The position numbers and the translations under genes are program-made. A stretch of DNA of 55,556 nt from RGIG9079 sp964567845 (GTDB taxonomy: Bacteria; Bacteroidota; Bacteroidia; Bacteroidales; Marinifilaceae). This document shows, piece after piece, positions 7,875-16,206 of the stretch (within the stretch, counting starts at the first letter, position 1; the number at the start of each line of letters is the position of its first letter). The stretch spans positions 1 through 55,556 of the forward strand of contig CAZMOG010000003.1 of the NCBI GenBank assembly GCA_964567845.1, written 5' to 3'. Under the pieces are notes generated by a model, which was not told the DNA's origin, did not search any database, and worked only from the letters and a program-made list of their open reading frames with translations.

Positions 7875-8228
7875 ATGGATTTAATTAAAATCGCAGAGCA
7901 AGCATTTGCTGCAGAGAATCCCGTAGAGCTTCCAGAGTTCCACACAGGTGACACTGTCAGCATTCACTACAACATTGTTGAGGGAAACAAGGAGCGTATC
8001 CAGATTTTCCGTGGTGTAGTTATTCAAATTAAAGGAAGCGGATCTACAAAGAGCTTTACAGTAAGAAAGATGTCTGGAAACATTGGTGTTGAGCGTATCT
8101 TCCCAATGAACTCACCGTTCATCAAAGCTATCGAGGTTAACAAGCACGGTAAGGTTAAACAGGCACGTATCTACTACTTCCGTAAGTTGACAGGTAAAAA
8201 AGCAAAAATTAAAGAGAGACGCTCTTAA
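7875..8228 (+). CDS. rplS: 50S ribosomal protein bL19
   Basis: Structural protein of the large subunit at the 30S-50S interface. The 117-aa product has the full bL19 pattern, including FHTGDTVSIHYNIVEGNKER, FRGVVIQIKGSG and the C-terminal KARIYYFRKLTGKKAKIKER. Length is normal. It is a single-gene unit with its own strong promoter, a structured leader (7805-7848) and a strong terminator (8245-8277). Confidence 0.98.
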   Translation: MDLIKIAEQAFAAENPVELPEFHTGDTVSIHYNIVEGNKERIQIFRGVVIQIKGSGSTKSFTVRKMSGNIGVERIFPMNSPFIKAIEVNKHGKVKQARIYYFRKLTGKKAKIKERRS

Positions 8229-8244
8229 TTTTTGTAATTCTAAT

Positions 8245-8277
8245 AAAAACCTTGCAAGTCAAATGCAAGGTTTTTTT
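8245..8277. terminator. Bidirectional terminator between rplS and rsmD
   Basis: CCTTGCA (8250-8256) and TGCAAGG (8264-8270) form a 7-bp stem with a 7-nt loop. It is flanked by A5 on the left and T7 on the right, so it can end rplS on the plus strand and rsmD on the minus strand. Confidence 0.9.
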
Positions 8278-8283
8278 GTATCG

Positions 8284-8823
8284 CTACTTTACCCTGAAGA
8301 GGGAAAAATTCACAGAACCATATACTCTTCGTTCAACAAAATTAGGATGTTCATCAAACTTGACCGATGCCGGATGTTCAACCACGGCAATACCGTCGGA
8401 AGCAACTAATCCATTATCGAAAATAGCATTTGGAACCACGGTTATCTTGTCCAGATTATAAGGAGGATCAGCAAAAACCACATCAAATTTACGCCCATTT
8501 AGCTTCTTACACGCTGCAAAGACATCATTCTTATATACTTTCATACATTCGAATCCCAATTGTGCTGCACAATGTTTGATAAAGGCATAGTGCTTATAAT
8601 TAAGCTCCACTGATACCACTTCGGCTGCTCCACGGGATGCAAATTCATACCCAATACTTCCCGTCCCCGAAAAGAGATCCAAGACGTGCAAACCATCGAA
8701 ATCTACAATATTTCCAAGCACATTAAATATGTTTTCCTTTGCAAAATCGGTTGTCGGACGTGCCGAAAACGATGAATCTGGAAATATCTTCTTCCCTTTA
8801 TGCTTTCCACTTATAATTCTCAT
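8284..8823 (-). CDS. rsmD: 16S rRNA (guanine-966-N2) methyltransferase RsmD
   Basis: SAM-dependent methyltransferase that modifies G966 of 16S rRNA in the 30S subunit. The 179-aa product starts with the family signature MRIISGKHKGKKI. It has the SAM-binding motif VLDLFSGTGSIGYEFASRGA at residues about 45-64 and the catalytic DPPY near residue 119. Full length. It is the last gene of a three-gene minus-strand operon, 8 nt after the DUF3822 gene, and ends at the shared terminator. Confidence 0.95.
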   Translation of the reverse strand: MRIISGKHKGKKIFPDSSFSARPTTDFAKENIFNVLGNIVDFDGLHVLDLFSGTGSIGYEFASRGAAEVVSVELNYKHYAFIKHCAAQLGFECMKVYKNDVFAACKKLNGRKFDVVFADPPYNLDKITVVPNAIFDNGLVASDGIAVVEHPASVKFDEHPNFVERRVYGSVNFSLFRVK

Positions 8824-8831
8824 AACAAAAT

Positions 8832-9653
8832 TTACAGATGTACAAATTTAGGCATAACCTCGATATTGGAATCATTGCAAAGATTCTTCAACACCACATT
8901 GGCCGCCATTACAAACGATGGAACATATCTTCTTAAGGTTGCAAATATCATATCGTCGCCACACGTAGTGTCTCCTGAAAAGACAGCATTGGATTTATCA
9001 CCTAAATCATGCAATTTCATTACCTGCATTACATAATATAACACCTCTTCTGACTGCTTTACCTGATAGTTATTGTAGAAGATCAGCTTCTGACCTTTTG
9101 TTACAGCAATATCAACAACTCCACGCGAATACTCAACAAACAGCCAATGGCTACGATGATTAACAGAAACACTTTGGATAGAGTTTGTCAAGAATCTAGT
9201 TGCAATATTCTGTATTGATACAACTTCACCTATACTTTTTAACCGCTCAAATTTTGATGGTATTGAAGAGAAAAATTCTCCTTTACACACATCGACGGTC
9301 CATGACACCAACTCTTCATCTTGCGGTGCATCTCCAAGAGTCTTTAGCCAAATAGCGGATCTTCCTGCATTAACTTCAACTATCGGAATCAGAAGTTTAT
9401 AGCTGTTGGCATAGTATAGATTCACTTGGGGAAATCTACCCCCTGTAAGATGGTACCTCTCTAAAGAATCGAAAAGATAATCTATTTGCTCTTGATATGT
9501 ATCGGCATAAATGTCCTTAGACAAAAGCATTTGAATCTCATTGTCTCTCTTTACAGAAAAGCAATGTCCACCCGCCGTTAGACGGATGGACAATATAGCA
9601 TTTTCAGACTCTTCGCGAGTAAACGAGGGGGCAATGTAAACAAAGTCCCTCAT
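8832..9653 (-). CDS. DUF3822 family protein
   Basis: A 273-aa soluble protein that I assign to DUF3822, a Bacteroidota family commonly found beside rsmD. The fold of that family is distantly related to actin-like ATPases, but I cannot show a nucleotide-binding motif here. There is no signal peptide or membrane helix. It sits 5 nt after the upstream unknown gene and 8 nt before rsmD. Function unknown. Confidence 0.75.
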   Translation of the reverse strand: MRDFVYIAPSFTREESENAILSIRLTAGGHCFSVKRDNEIQMLLSKDIYADTYQEQIDYLFDSLERYHLTGGRFPQVNLYYANSYKLLIPIVEVNAGRSAIWLKTLGDAPQDEELVSWTVDVCKGEFFSSIPSKFERLKSIGEVVSIQNIATRFLTNSIQSVSVNHRSHWLFVEYSRGVVDIAVTKGQKLIFYNNYQVKQSEEVLYYVMQVMKLHDLGDKSNAVFSGDTTCGDDMIFATLRRYVPSFVMAANVVLKNLCNDSNIEVMPKFVHL

Positions 9654-9658
9654 ATGTA

Positions 9659-10357
9659 TTACTGCCAGTTACCTACGTTACCGTTTGGCTCGTTAATATC
9701 ACCAACCTTCAATCCAACGTAGCGGTTCAAACGGAATGCCTCCCATTTAGACTCAAGGAACGCATTCTCATACTTTGTTCCAACCATATCCTCGAAGATA
9801 GCGTTATCAGAGATGCAAGCCTGGAACAATGGAATCTCACTACCACGCTCTGTAACCTTTGTTACTGCCTCCATATTGAACTCAATCTTCTTCTTGATTG
9901 ATGGAACCCAACGCAAATCATCAGGATTTGTATTGAACTCATAGGTAACAGCCTTTCCATTAAGACCTGTCTCAGTTCTTGTCAAGTACTCCATTGTTGC
10001 GGTACGAACAGTGTCACGCAAAATGAATCCCTTCTTGATAGCCTCAGTCTCGGTCATACCAGCCTCAATCTGCTCGTCTGTCAACTCTCCGATTGACTTA
10101 ACGCTCTTCACTGAATCATATTTAACAAAGTGAATCAAAGTGTTGAAATCAGGAGCGTAGCAGCTATATGTCTGCTTGTAAGCCTCCTGAGCAGAACGGA
10201 TGTCCTTTAGGCGCTCAATGATAGCCTCGTATCTTCTCTCTTTGATAACTTTGAACTCTTGTGGCACCATAATGCTATCATAGCATAGATATGCCAACCA
10301 CACAATCACACCGGCCAAAACAACTTGAGCCGCGATCTTAATGATGTTTCCTTTCAT
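9659..10357 (-). CDS. Membrane-anchored conserved hypothetical protein
   Basis: A 232-aa protein with one N-terminal transmembrane helix (residues about 6-27, IIKIAAQVVLAGVIVWLAYL), then an extracytoplasmic or cytoplasmic helical segment (VIKERRYEAIIERLKDIRSA), then a mixed domain. The helix-then-domain plan (AQEAYKQTYSCYAPDFNTLI) recalls pilin-like or PulG-like proteins, but there is no prepilin cleavage site. It is the first gene of the operon with DUF3822 and rsmD, from the promoter at 10450-10457. I do not recognise a function. Confidence 0.7.
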   Translation of the reverse strand: MKGNIIKIAAQVVLAGVIVWLAYLCYDSIMVPQEFKVIKERRYEAIIERLKDIRSAQEAYKQTYSCYAPDFNTLIHFVKYDSVKSVKSIGELTDEQIEAGMTETEAIKKGFILRDTVRTATMEYLTRTETGLNGKAVTYEFNTNPDDLRWVPSIKKKIEFNMEAVTKVTERGSEIPLFQACISDNAIFEDMVGTKYENAFLESKWEAFRLNRYVGLKVGDINEPNGNVGNWQ

Positions 10358-10411
10358 AAAATTGTTATTTTATTGTTTCTATTTTTTTCTCTTGGTCATG
10401 CCTATTTTTTG

Positions 10412-10419
10412 TATCTTTA
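10412..10419 (+). promoter_or_regulatory. Possible -7 element of the RecD-like helicase gene
   Basis: TATCTTTA, one base from TAnnTTTG. Start near 10425 with about 75 nt of leader to the GTG at 10500. It overlaps the predicted leader of the divergent gene at 10357. Confidence 0.4.
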
Positions 10420-10449
10420 CGGCACAAACTAATAGGCACATATCGATTG

Positions 10450-10457
10450 CAAATTTA
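10450..10457 (-). promoter_or_regulatory. -7 element of the rsmD operon
   Basis: The minus strand reads TAAATTTG, a perfect TAnnTTTG. Start near 10444 with a leader of about 87 nt before the ATG at 10357. Confidence 0.55.
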
Positions 10458-10499
10458 GTTTTTTTTTAAGATATATCATAGTAAAATTAATAATTTTTA

Positions 10500-11915
10500 G
10501 TGGTACAAAATCATTTTTATCAAATAGTGGAAAACTCGGTAGAATATCAACTCTCCGAGTCACAAAAATCGGCACTGAAATGTTTTGCAGATTTTCTCTG
10601 CAATGGCTCGTCGCATTCGCTATTTATTTTGAAAGGATATGCCGGAACGGGTAAAACCTCGCTTATTTCAGCAATTGTAAAAACCTTGAAATCAATAGAA
10701 TATAATATTGTACTGCTTGCTCCTACTGGACGTGCAGCAAAGGTTCTTGCCGGATATGCCAACCACAATGCCTATACCATCCATAAAAATATTTATCGCC
10801 AAAGCAGCGTGGAACAGGGAGTTGAGATTTTTGATTTAGGCTATAACAAAAATCGTGAAACTCTCTACTTTGTTGATGAGGCCTCGATGATATCAACCAA
10901 CACATACGATACTCCTTTTGGTTCCGGTTCGCTTCTTGACGACCTGATGAATTTTATTCATAACGGTAAAAATAATCGTCTTGTTTTAATAGGCGATGAC
11001 GCTCAACTTCCTCCGGTTGGAACTGATATAAGTCCAGCTCTTGATATTACAGAGCTTGAAGCTCGTTACTCAATGGAAGTATATCACAGTTCCATGAAAG
11101 ATATTGTACGTCAGGCAGAAGATTCTGGAATTCTGTTCAATGCTACCATTCTGAGAAACTTTATTGGAGAGCCGGGATACCCCAAATTATCCATTGAAGA
11201 TTTTCCCGATATTGTCAAAATAGGTGGTAGCGAATTACTCGAGGAGCTATATTCATGTTATAGCAAATATGGAGAATCGGAAACACTGGTAGTTTGCCGC
11301 TCAAATAAACGAGCAAACCGATTTAATCAAGGTATCCGCGCATCAGTTCTGTATATGGAAGAGGAGCTAAGCGGAGGCGACAGAATTATGATTGTCAAAA
11401 ATAACTATTTCGCAGCGAAGGGATACGATGGGATAGATTTTGTTGCCAATGGCGAGATGGCAACAATAATCAGAGTCTGCAAACATTGCGAACTATATGG
11501 ATACAATTTTGCCAAGGTAGATATGTATCTTGATGATTATAATCAAGAGATCAGCAGTTGGGTTATGCTCGATACGCTAACCACCGATTCGCCGGCATTA
11601 ACCCAGAACGAAAACAGGGAGTTCTATTTAAAGGTAGAGGCGGACTATTCAGATATAAAATCGAAGAAAAAGAGGTTAGAAGCTATCCGCGAAGATGAGT
11701 ACTATAATGCCCTACAGATTAAATTTGCATACGCTGTTACCTGCCACAAGGCACAAGGCGGCCAATGGGATGCCGTATTTATTGATCAAGGGTTTCTGAC
11801 GGAAGATATGCTTTGTGACGAGTATTGGCGATGGATGTACACCGCCTTTACCCGCGCACGCAAAAAGCTATATCTTATAAACTTTAATAAACAATTCTTT
11901 ACTCACGAGGAGTGA
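10500..11915 (+). CDS. RecD-like ATP-dependent DNA helicase (AAA family)
   Basis: Superfamily 1 helicase of the RecD/UvrD type, unwinding DNA with ATP. The 471-aa product shows Walker A GYAGTGKT (46-53), the VDEASM Walker B motif (about 125-130), the LIGDDAQLPPVG motif III, a C-terminal CHKAQGGQWD and the UvrD_C2-like AFTRARKKLYLI near the end. It has no nuclease domain and lacks partner genes, so it is a free-standing helicase and not a RecBCD subunit. The start is GTG at 10500, as there is no upstream in-frame ATG. It ends directly against the convergent ACT gene: its stop TGA (11913-11915) touches the other stop (11916-11918). Confidence 0.88.
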   Translation: MVQNHFYQIVENSVEYQLSESQKSALKCFADFLCNGSSHSLFILKGYAGTGKTSLISAIVKTLKSIEYNIVLLAPTGRAAKVLAGYANHNAYTIHKNIYRQSSVEQGVEIFDLGYNKNRETLYFVDEASMISTNTYDTPFGSGSLLDDLMNFIHNGKNNRLVLIGDDAQLPPVGTDISPALDITELEARYSMEVYHSSMKDIVRQAEDSGILFNATILRNFIGEPGYPKLSIEDFPDIVKIGGSELLEELYSCYSKYGESETLVVCRSNKRANRFNQGIRASVLYMEEELSGGDRIMIVKNNYFAAKGYDGIDFVANGEMATIIRVCKHCELYGYNFAKVDMYLDDYNQEISSWVMLDTLTTDSPALTQNENREFYLKVEADYSDIKSKKKRLEAIREDEYYNALQIKFAYAVTCHKAQGGQWDAVFIDQGFLTEDMLCDEYWRWMYTAFTRARKKLYLINFNKQFFTHEE

Positions 11916-12329
11916 TCACAGATTACTGATTATATCGCAATGATTCTCGTTCAATACCTGCAAGCACAATTCCAAATCGGTAGGACGGATAACTACGCGC
12001 GCTGTATCGCCATCCGAAAATGCATACATATATTCGATAAATACATTGGCATTTGCCAAAACATCTAAAATTTTAGATAGCGAGCCGGCACTATTCGAGC
12101 ATTGAATACATACCACATCGGTTATACGCACAGCAAAGTGAGCCTCTTTCATTACTGCACTCGCCTTCTCGACATCGGAAACTATCATTCTGATGATACC
12201 GAAATCGGCAGTCTCGGCAATACTGAATGCATGCATATTAATTCCATTCTGCCCCAATATTCTGGCAACCTGATTAATTCTTCCTGTCTTATTTTCAAGA
12301 AAGACTGATAGTTGCTTCGTTCTCATCAT
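11916..12329 (-). CDS. Tandem ACT-domain protein
   Basis: A 137-aa protein made of two ACT domains (residues about 5-68 and 73-137), which bind small ligands, usually amino acids. First repeat: SVFLENKTGRINQVARILGQ; second repeat: CSNSAGSLSKILDVLANANV. It has no enzyme domain and resembles the stand-alone ACT proteins paired with phenylacetate-CoA ligase genes. It is 5 nt after paaK and closes a four-gene operon. A role in sensing aromatic or branched amino acids for this operon is inferred. Confidence 0.85.
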   Translation of the reverse strand: MMRTKQLSVFLENKTGRINQVARILGQNGINMHAFSIAETADFGIIRMIVSDVEKASAVMKEAHFAVRITDVVCIQCSNSAGSLSKILDVLANANVFIEYMYAFSDGDTARVVIRPTDLELCLQVLNENHCDIISNL

Positions 12330-12334
12330 AATAC

Positions 12335-13651
12335 CTATTTTAATTTACGATTATCAATTACTCTGTTTGTTTTTCCTTCACAACGCTCAATTGAGTGTGG
12401 CTCCATCAATTTGATATCACATGAAATTCCCAATACACTCTGCAAACGGCTTGCCAATCTCTTCTTCATGTCAATCATTTTGGAAATCTCGTCGGAATAG
12501 AACTCCTCGCGAACCTCTACCTGTACCTGCATTGTATCAAGATTGTTGATTCTGTCAATTACCAATTTATATTGAGGTTCAAATTCAGGCAACTCAAGCA
12601 ATACACTCTCGACCTGCGATGGGAATACGTTGATTCCACGAATAATAAGCATATCATCGCTTCTACCCATAATACGGCTCATCCTAACTGCAGTTCTTCC
12701 ACATGCGCACTTACCCTCAATCAATGAGCAAAGATCTTTTGTTCTGTATCGCAACAGAGGCATTCCCTCTTTGGTTAATGTAGTAAACACTAACTCTCCC
12801 TGCTCTCCATATGGAAGTTGCTCCAATGTTTCGGGCGATATAATCTCAGGATAAAAGTGATCCTCAATAATGTGAGATCCATTCTTACACTGACACTCAT
12901 ATGAGACTCCGGGTCCCATTATCTCGCTCAAACCATATATATTATAGGCATCTACATGAAGTTTGTTTTCAATATCCTTACGCATATTGTCGGTCCATGG
13001 TTCACCGCCAAGGATACACATTTTTAAACTTAAATCTTTGTGAGTCAACCCCCGGGCATTTAACTGCTCAGCCAAATACAATGCATACGATGGAGTACAT
13101 GCCAATGCTGTTGATTGACAATCATACATTAATTTAATATGCTTTGCAGTATTTCCTGTCGATGTTGGAATTACTGTCGCACCCAAGTGCTCCACTCCAT
13201 AGTGCAACCCCAAGCCTCCGGTAAACAGTCCATAACCGTATGCAACGGTGAATATATCGTTGCGTGTTGCTCCATAAGCAGACAAACAACGTGCTATCGA
13301 CTCTGACCATACCGATAAGTCGCGATGTGTATATCCAACCACTGTGGGATTTCCGGTTGTTCCCGATGAAGCGTGAAGACGCACAATGTTTGTCATTGGC
13401 TCGGCAAAAAGTCCGTATGGATAGTTGTCACGCAAATCCTGTTTTGTAGTAAAGGGCAATTTGACAATATCATCGATAGTCTCAATATCCTCAGGCATAA
13501 CACCCATCTCCTGCATCTTTTTACGGTAAAATGGAACATTGTGATAAACCTTGTCAACCAACTTTCTTAACCTTTTACCCTGTAATTTACGCATCTCCTC
13601 GCGCTCCATGCACTCCTTCGAAGGATTCCATATTTCTGCTCTGTTTTCCAT
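12335..13651 (-). CDS. paaK: Phenylacetate-CoA ligase (arylacetate-CoA ligase)
   Basis: AMP-forming ligase that joins phenylacetate or related arylacetates to CoA. The 438-aa product has the adenylation motif ASSGTTGNPTVVGYT (about 97-111), the YGLSEIMGPG motif in the middle, and the C-terminal small domain with RSDDMLIIRGINVFPSQVE. No paa ring-oxidation genes are nearby. In anaerobic Bacteroidales this ligase usually works with indolepyruvate:ferredoxin oxidoreductase in arylacetate metabolism, and those genes are not in the window. It lies 2 nt after the aminotransferase and 5 nt before the ACT gene. Confidence 0.92.
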   Translation of the reverse strand: MENRAEIWNPSKECMEREEMRKLQGKRLRKLVDKVYHNVPFYRKKMQEMGVMPEDIETIDDIVKLPFTTKQDLRDNYPYGLFAEPMTNIVRLHASSGTTGNPTVVGYTHRDLSVWSESIARCLSAYGATRNDIFTVAYGYGLFTGGLGLHYGVEHLGATVIPTSTGNTAKHIKLMYDCQSTALACTPSYALYLAEQLNARGLTHKDLSLKMCILGGEPWTDNMRKDIENKLHVDAYNIYGLSEIMGPGVSYECQCKNGSHIIEDHFYPEIISPETLEQLPYGEQGELVFTTLTKEGMPLLRYRTKDLCSLIEGKCACGRTAVRMSRIMGRSDDMLIIRGINVFPSQVESVLLELPEFEPQYKLVIDRINNLDTMQVQVEVREEFYSDEISKMIDMKKRLASRLQSVLGISCDIKLMEPHSIERCEGKTNRVIDNRKLK

Positions 13652-13653
13652 AA

Positions 13654-14964
13654 TTAATGATCCTCCTTAAAAGCTTTTAAACGCTCCTCCAAAATCGGAT
13701 AGAGCTCCTCGATCATTCTTGATGTACAGGCTCGAATTCCGTCCTGCTCACTCCCTGTTGTATTTAATGTAATTGAACTGATTCCATAGTATAGCAACTC
13801 ACGCATCAACTGCCCCGAGGTCAACCCTGGATAGCCAATGGTAAAGAAGAAACCGTCACCAATCTTCTCTGTTACATCTTTGTCATAAACCACATAAAAA
13901 CCGTTCTCCTCAAACAACCGCTTCATGCGCTCGGCACGTTGTGCATACTCTTTGGTGTCGGCGGTAAAGTTCAACTCTCCATCGCAAGCAGCCTTAAACA
14001 TTGCAGCCAAACCAAATTGGGTTGTATGGGTACAGCCCGATGTTATCATGTATAAAATAGCATTAATTAATGTCGGTCCAAAGATTCCCACTCCATTATA
14101 CCTCGCTCCCAAACATGGAAATTTTCGATTAAACAACTTATCTGAGATACATAGAGTTGCTATTCTCTGCCCGGCATAACTGAAAATCTTCGAGGCAGAC
14201 AACATTATTATGTAGTTATCGGTGTAGTTTGCCACCGAGACCTGATATGGAGGTGTATAGGGTTTTCCCAAAGGTTTTCTAAAATCCATTTCGAAATAGG
14301 CCATATCCTCTAAAACCACCACATCATATTTTGTAGCCAACTCACCAATTATCCTCAACTCCTCATCTTCAAGACATATCCATGCAGGATTGTTTGGATT
14401 TGAATAGACAATCGTAGAGATATTTCCCTTACTTAAATACGACTCCAATTTGTCGCGCAAAGCTTCTCCACGATAGTTGTATATGTCAAATTGCTCGTAA
14501 CCGACACCAATAATTGCCAATTGTGACTTTTGAATAGGGAAGCCGGGATCAATAAAGAGCACTCTGTTTTTGCCCTCCTCTCTTTGATTCAACCCTATAA
14601 AAGCGCCAAAAGAACCTGCTACAGATCCGGTTACCGGTACACAACTCTCGGGCGACAAATCTATATTTACAAATGCCTTCAAAAAACGTGAGGTTTGCTC
14701 CTTTAATTCAGGGACTCCCTCGGCCGCCGGATATATGGCTGCAACTCCTGTGTCAAGAGCCTCTTTTTCAGCATTTAATCCTACCTGATTTGGAGGCAAT
14801 CCAGGAACCCCCTGATCCATTCTAATAAAGGGAATTCCTGTTCTACGAACCAATTCCGAAGCCACCAATACAACTTGACCTATGGTAGCTTTGGACAGGT
14901 CGGTTATCTTAAATTGCTCTACAACCTGAGCGACCAACTCTTCACTAAATACTGCCCTACTCAT
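13654..14964 (-). CDS. PLP-dependent aminotransferase, class I/II
   Basis: Fold-type I aminotransferase of 436 aa. Visible motifs are SNPNNPAW (cofactor/substrate site, residues about 189-196), the PLP-binding lysine in SASKIFSYAGQR (about 258-269), and the conserved arginine in GIRACTSRMI near the C-terminus. Substrate cannot be read from sequence. The neighbours point to a keto-acid route: a nitrilase-fold omega-amidase-like gene 11 nt upstream, arylacetate-CoA ligase 2 nt downstream. A glutamine- or aromatic-type transaminase is likely by inference. Confidence 0.88.
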   Translation of the reverse strand: MSRAVFSEELVAQVVEQFKITDLSKATIGQVVLVASELVRRTGIPFIRMDQGVPGLPPNQVGLNAEKEALDTGVAAIYPAAEGVPELKEQTSRFLKAFVNIDLSPESCVPVTGSVAGSFGAFIGLNQREEGKNRVLFIDPGFPIQKSQLAIIGVGYEQFDIYNYRGEALRDKLESYLSKGNISTIVYSNPNNPAWICLEDEELRIIGELATKYDVVVLEDMAYFEMDFRKPLGKPYTPPYQVSVANYTDNYIIMLSASKIFSYAGQRIATLCISDKLFNRKFPCLGARYNGVGIFGPTLINAILYMITSGCTHTTQFGLAAMFKAACDGELNFTADTKEYAQRAERMKRLFEENGFYVVYDKDVTEKIGDGFFFTIGYPGLTSGQLMRELLYYGISSITLNTTGSEQDGIRACTSRMIEELYPILEERLKAFKEDH

Positions 14965-14975
14965 CTTATATATAG

Positions 14976-15740
14976 TTACTTCAACTCAAAATTATCCCTA
15001 TCATTTAATGCAGGGAACTTCTCTCTAAACTGTTTCAATTTATCCATATCAAGCTCCACAAGAAGCGTTGATACTGTATTTGGCGAGGCCTCGCTTATAA
15101 CGGTTCCCATATAATCGGCAACCATTGTGCCTCCTGAATAGGCACAATTAGGATCGTTTCCAACCCTGTTCACCCCTATTACGTATGACAGATTCTCTAT
15201 CGCTCTGGCTCTTAACAATGTATTCCATGCGTAAAGACGCACTGTTGGCCAACTGGCAATATAGATTACAGCATGGTAATCATTGCAGTTACGCGCAAAA
15301 GCCGGGAATCGTAAATCATAGCAAACCTGCAAAAGGAAACGCCAACCCCTGTACTCGGCAACAACTCTCTCATTGCCCGGAGAATAGCGCAAATGTTCAC
15401 CTCCGTATGTGAAAAGGTGATGCTTATCATATTTCAGGTAAGTCCCATCGGGATAGACAAAGTATAAACGATTGTAATAGTCGCCATTATCATTGGTTGC
15501 CACACTTCCAACAACAGCTGCCTCTCTTTGCAAGGCAATCTTCTTCATCCACTGCAGCGAAGGTCCGTCAGGAGCTTCGGCAACTCCATTCGGCTCGGTA
15601 CAAAATCCCGTCGGGAACATTTCAGGCAGAACTATCAAATCAACGGAACGACTCTCTGCCTCAATCTGCCTTTCTATGGCAATATAATTATCTTCCCGCC
15701 CCTCCCAAACCAGATCGGATTGGCATAATAGTATTTTCAT
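14976..15740 (-). CDS. Nitrilase-superfamily amidohydrolase, omega-amidase (YafV) like
   Basis: C-N hydrolase of 254 aa with the catalytic triad in view: E in LPEMFPTGFC (about residue 40), K in KYDKHHLF, and C in LLQVCYDLRFP. The short N-terminus (MKILLCQSDLVWEGREDN), FCTEP and the YDLRFP context match the YafV/Nit2 group, which hydrolyses 2-oxoglutaramate made by glutamine transaminases. It is the first gene of the operon, 11 nt before the aminotransferase, and the pairing supports a transaminase-omega-amidase couple. A TATCTTGC element near 15793-15800 (minus strand) is an imperfect promoter candidate. Confidence 0.87.
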   Translation of the reverse strand: MKILLCQSDLVWEGREDNYIAIERQIEAESRSVDLIVLPEMFPTGFCTEPNGVAEAPDGPSLQWMKKIALQREAAVVGSVATNDNGDYYNRLYFVYPDGTYLKYDKHHLFTYGGEHLRYSPGNERVVAEYRGWRFLLQVCYDLRFPAFARNCNDYHAVIYIASWPTVRLYAWNTLLRARAIENLSYVIGVNRVGNDPNCAYSGGTMVADYMGTVISEASPNTVSTLLVELDMDKLKQFREKFPALNDRDNFELK

Positions 15741-15831
15741 AACTTGCGGCCTTATCTGTAAATTAGCTTAGTAAATTGAACCGCAAGATAGTGAAAATAT
15801 AGTTAAAGTCAAACTAATTTATCATTTGCTT

Positions 15832-16206
15832 TTACATACTACATTTAATATCCAGAACAGGAGAGCCGTTCAAGGCATCCAAACCCGTAACATAGAGTTG
15901 ATTATCCTGAACTTTTAAAAGTTTCACCCGAGTTATGCCAATTGCATTCGGACGCCATGGAGAGCGAGAGGCAAACACTCCTCGTTCCTGCCCCAAAAGA
16001 GTCTGCGACCTTAATCTCACCATCTCTTTTTTGTGCATGTAAAACACCACATCGATGGTCGAGCACTTTTCAATTCCATAAAGGGCATCAAGATATTCAG
16101 GCAAGACTACAATTATCGACTCTAACGATGTAATATTTGCCGGATGAGTCGACTCATTACAACTGTTAACCACATAGGCTACAGGGGTTAAAACTATCTG
16201 TTCCAT
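15832..16206 (-). CDS. trmO: tRNA t6A37 N6-methyltransferase TrmO
   Basis: SAM-dependent enzyme that methylates t6A at position 37 of tRNA-Thr. The 124-aa product has the TrmO/YaeB beta-barrel core: LTPVAYVVNS at the start, FYMHKKEMVRLRSQ in the middle, and the signature GVFASRSPWRPNAIGITRVK (residues about 79-98). It lacks the C-terminal extension of E. coli TrmO, like many short homologues. Its ATG at 16206 lies inside the end of the ABC ATPase gene (41-nt overlap), so it is the last gene of the transporter operon. No obvious link to metal transport; the coupling may be fortuitous. Confidence 0.88.
   Translation of the reverse strand: MEQIVLTPVAYVVNSCNESTHPANITSLESIIVVLPEYLDALYGIEKCSTIDVVFYMHKKEMVRLRSQTLLGQERGVFASRSPWRPNAIGITRVKLLKVQDNQLYVTGLDALNGSPVLDIKCSM

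Noticed and set aside
11916..15740. Aerobic phenylacetate degradation cluster
   Set aside because: paaK is present but none of the paaABCDE or later pathway genes are.
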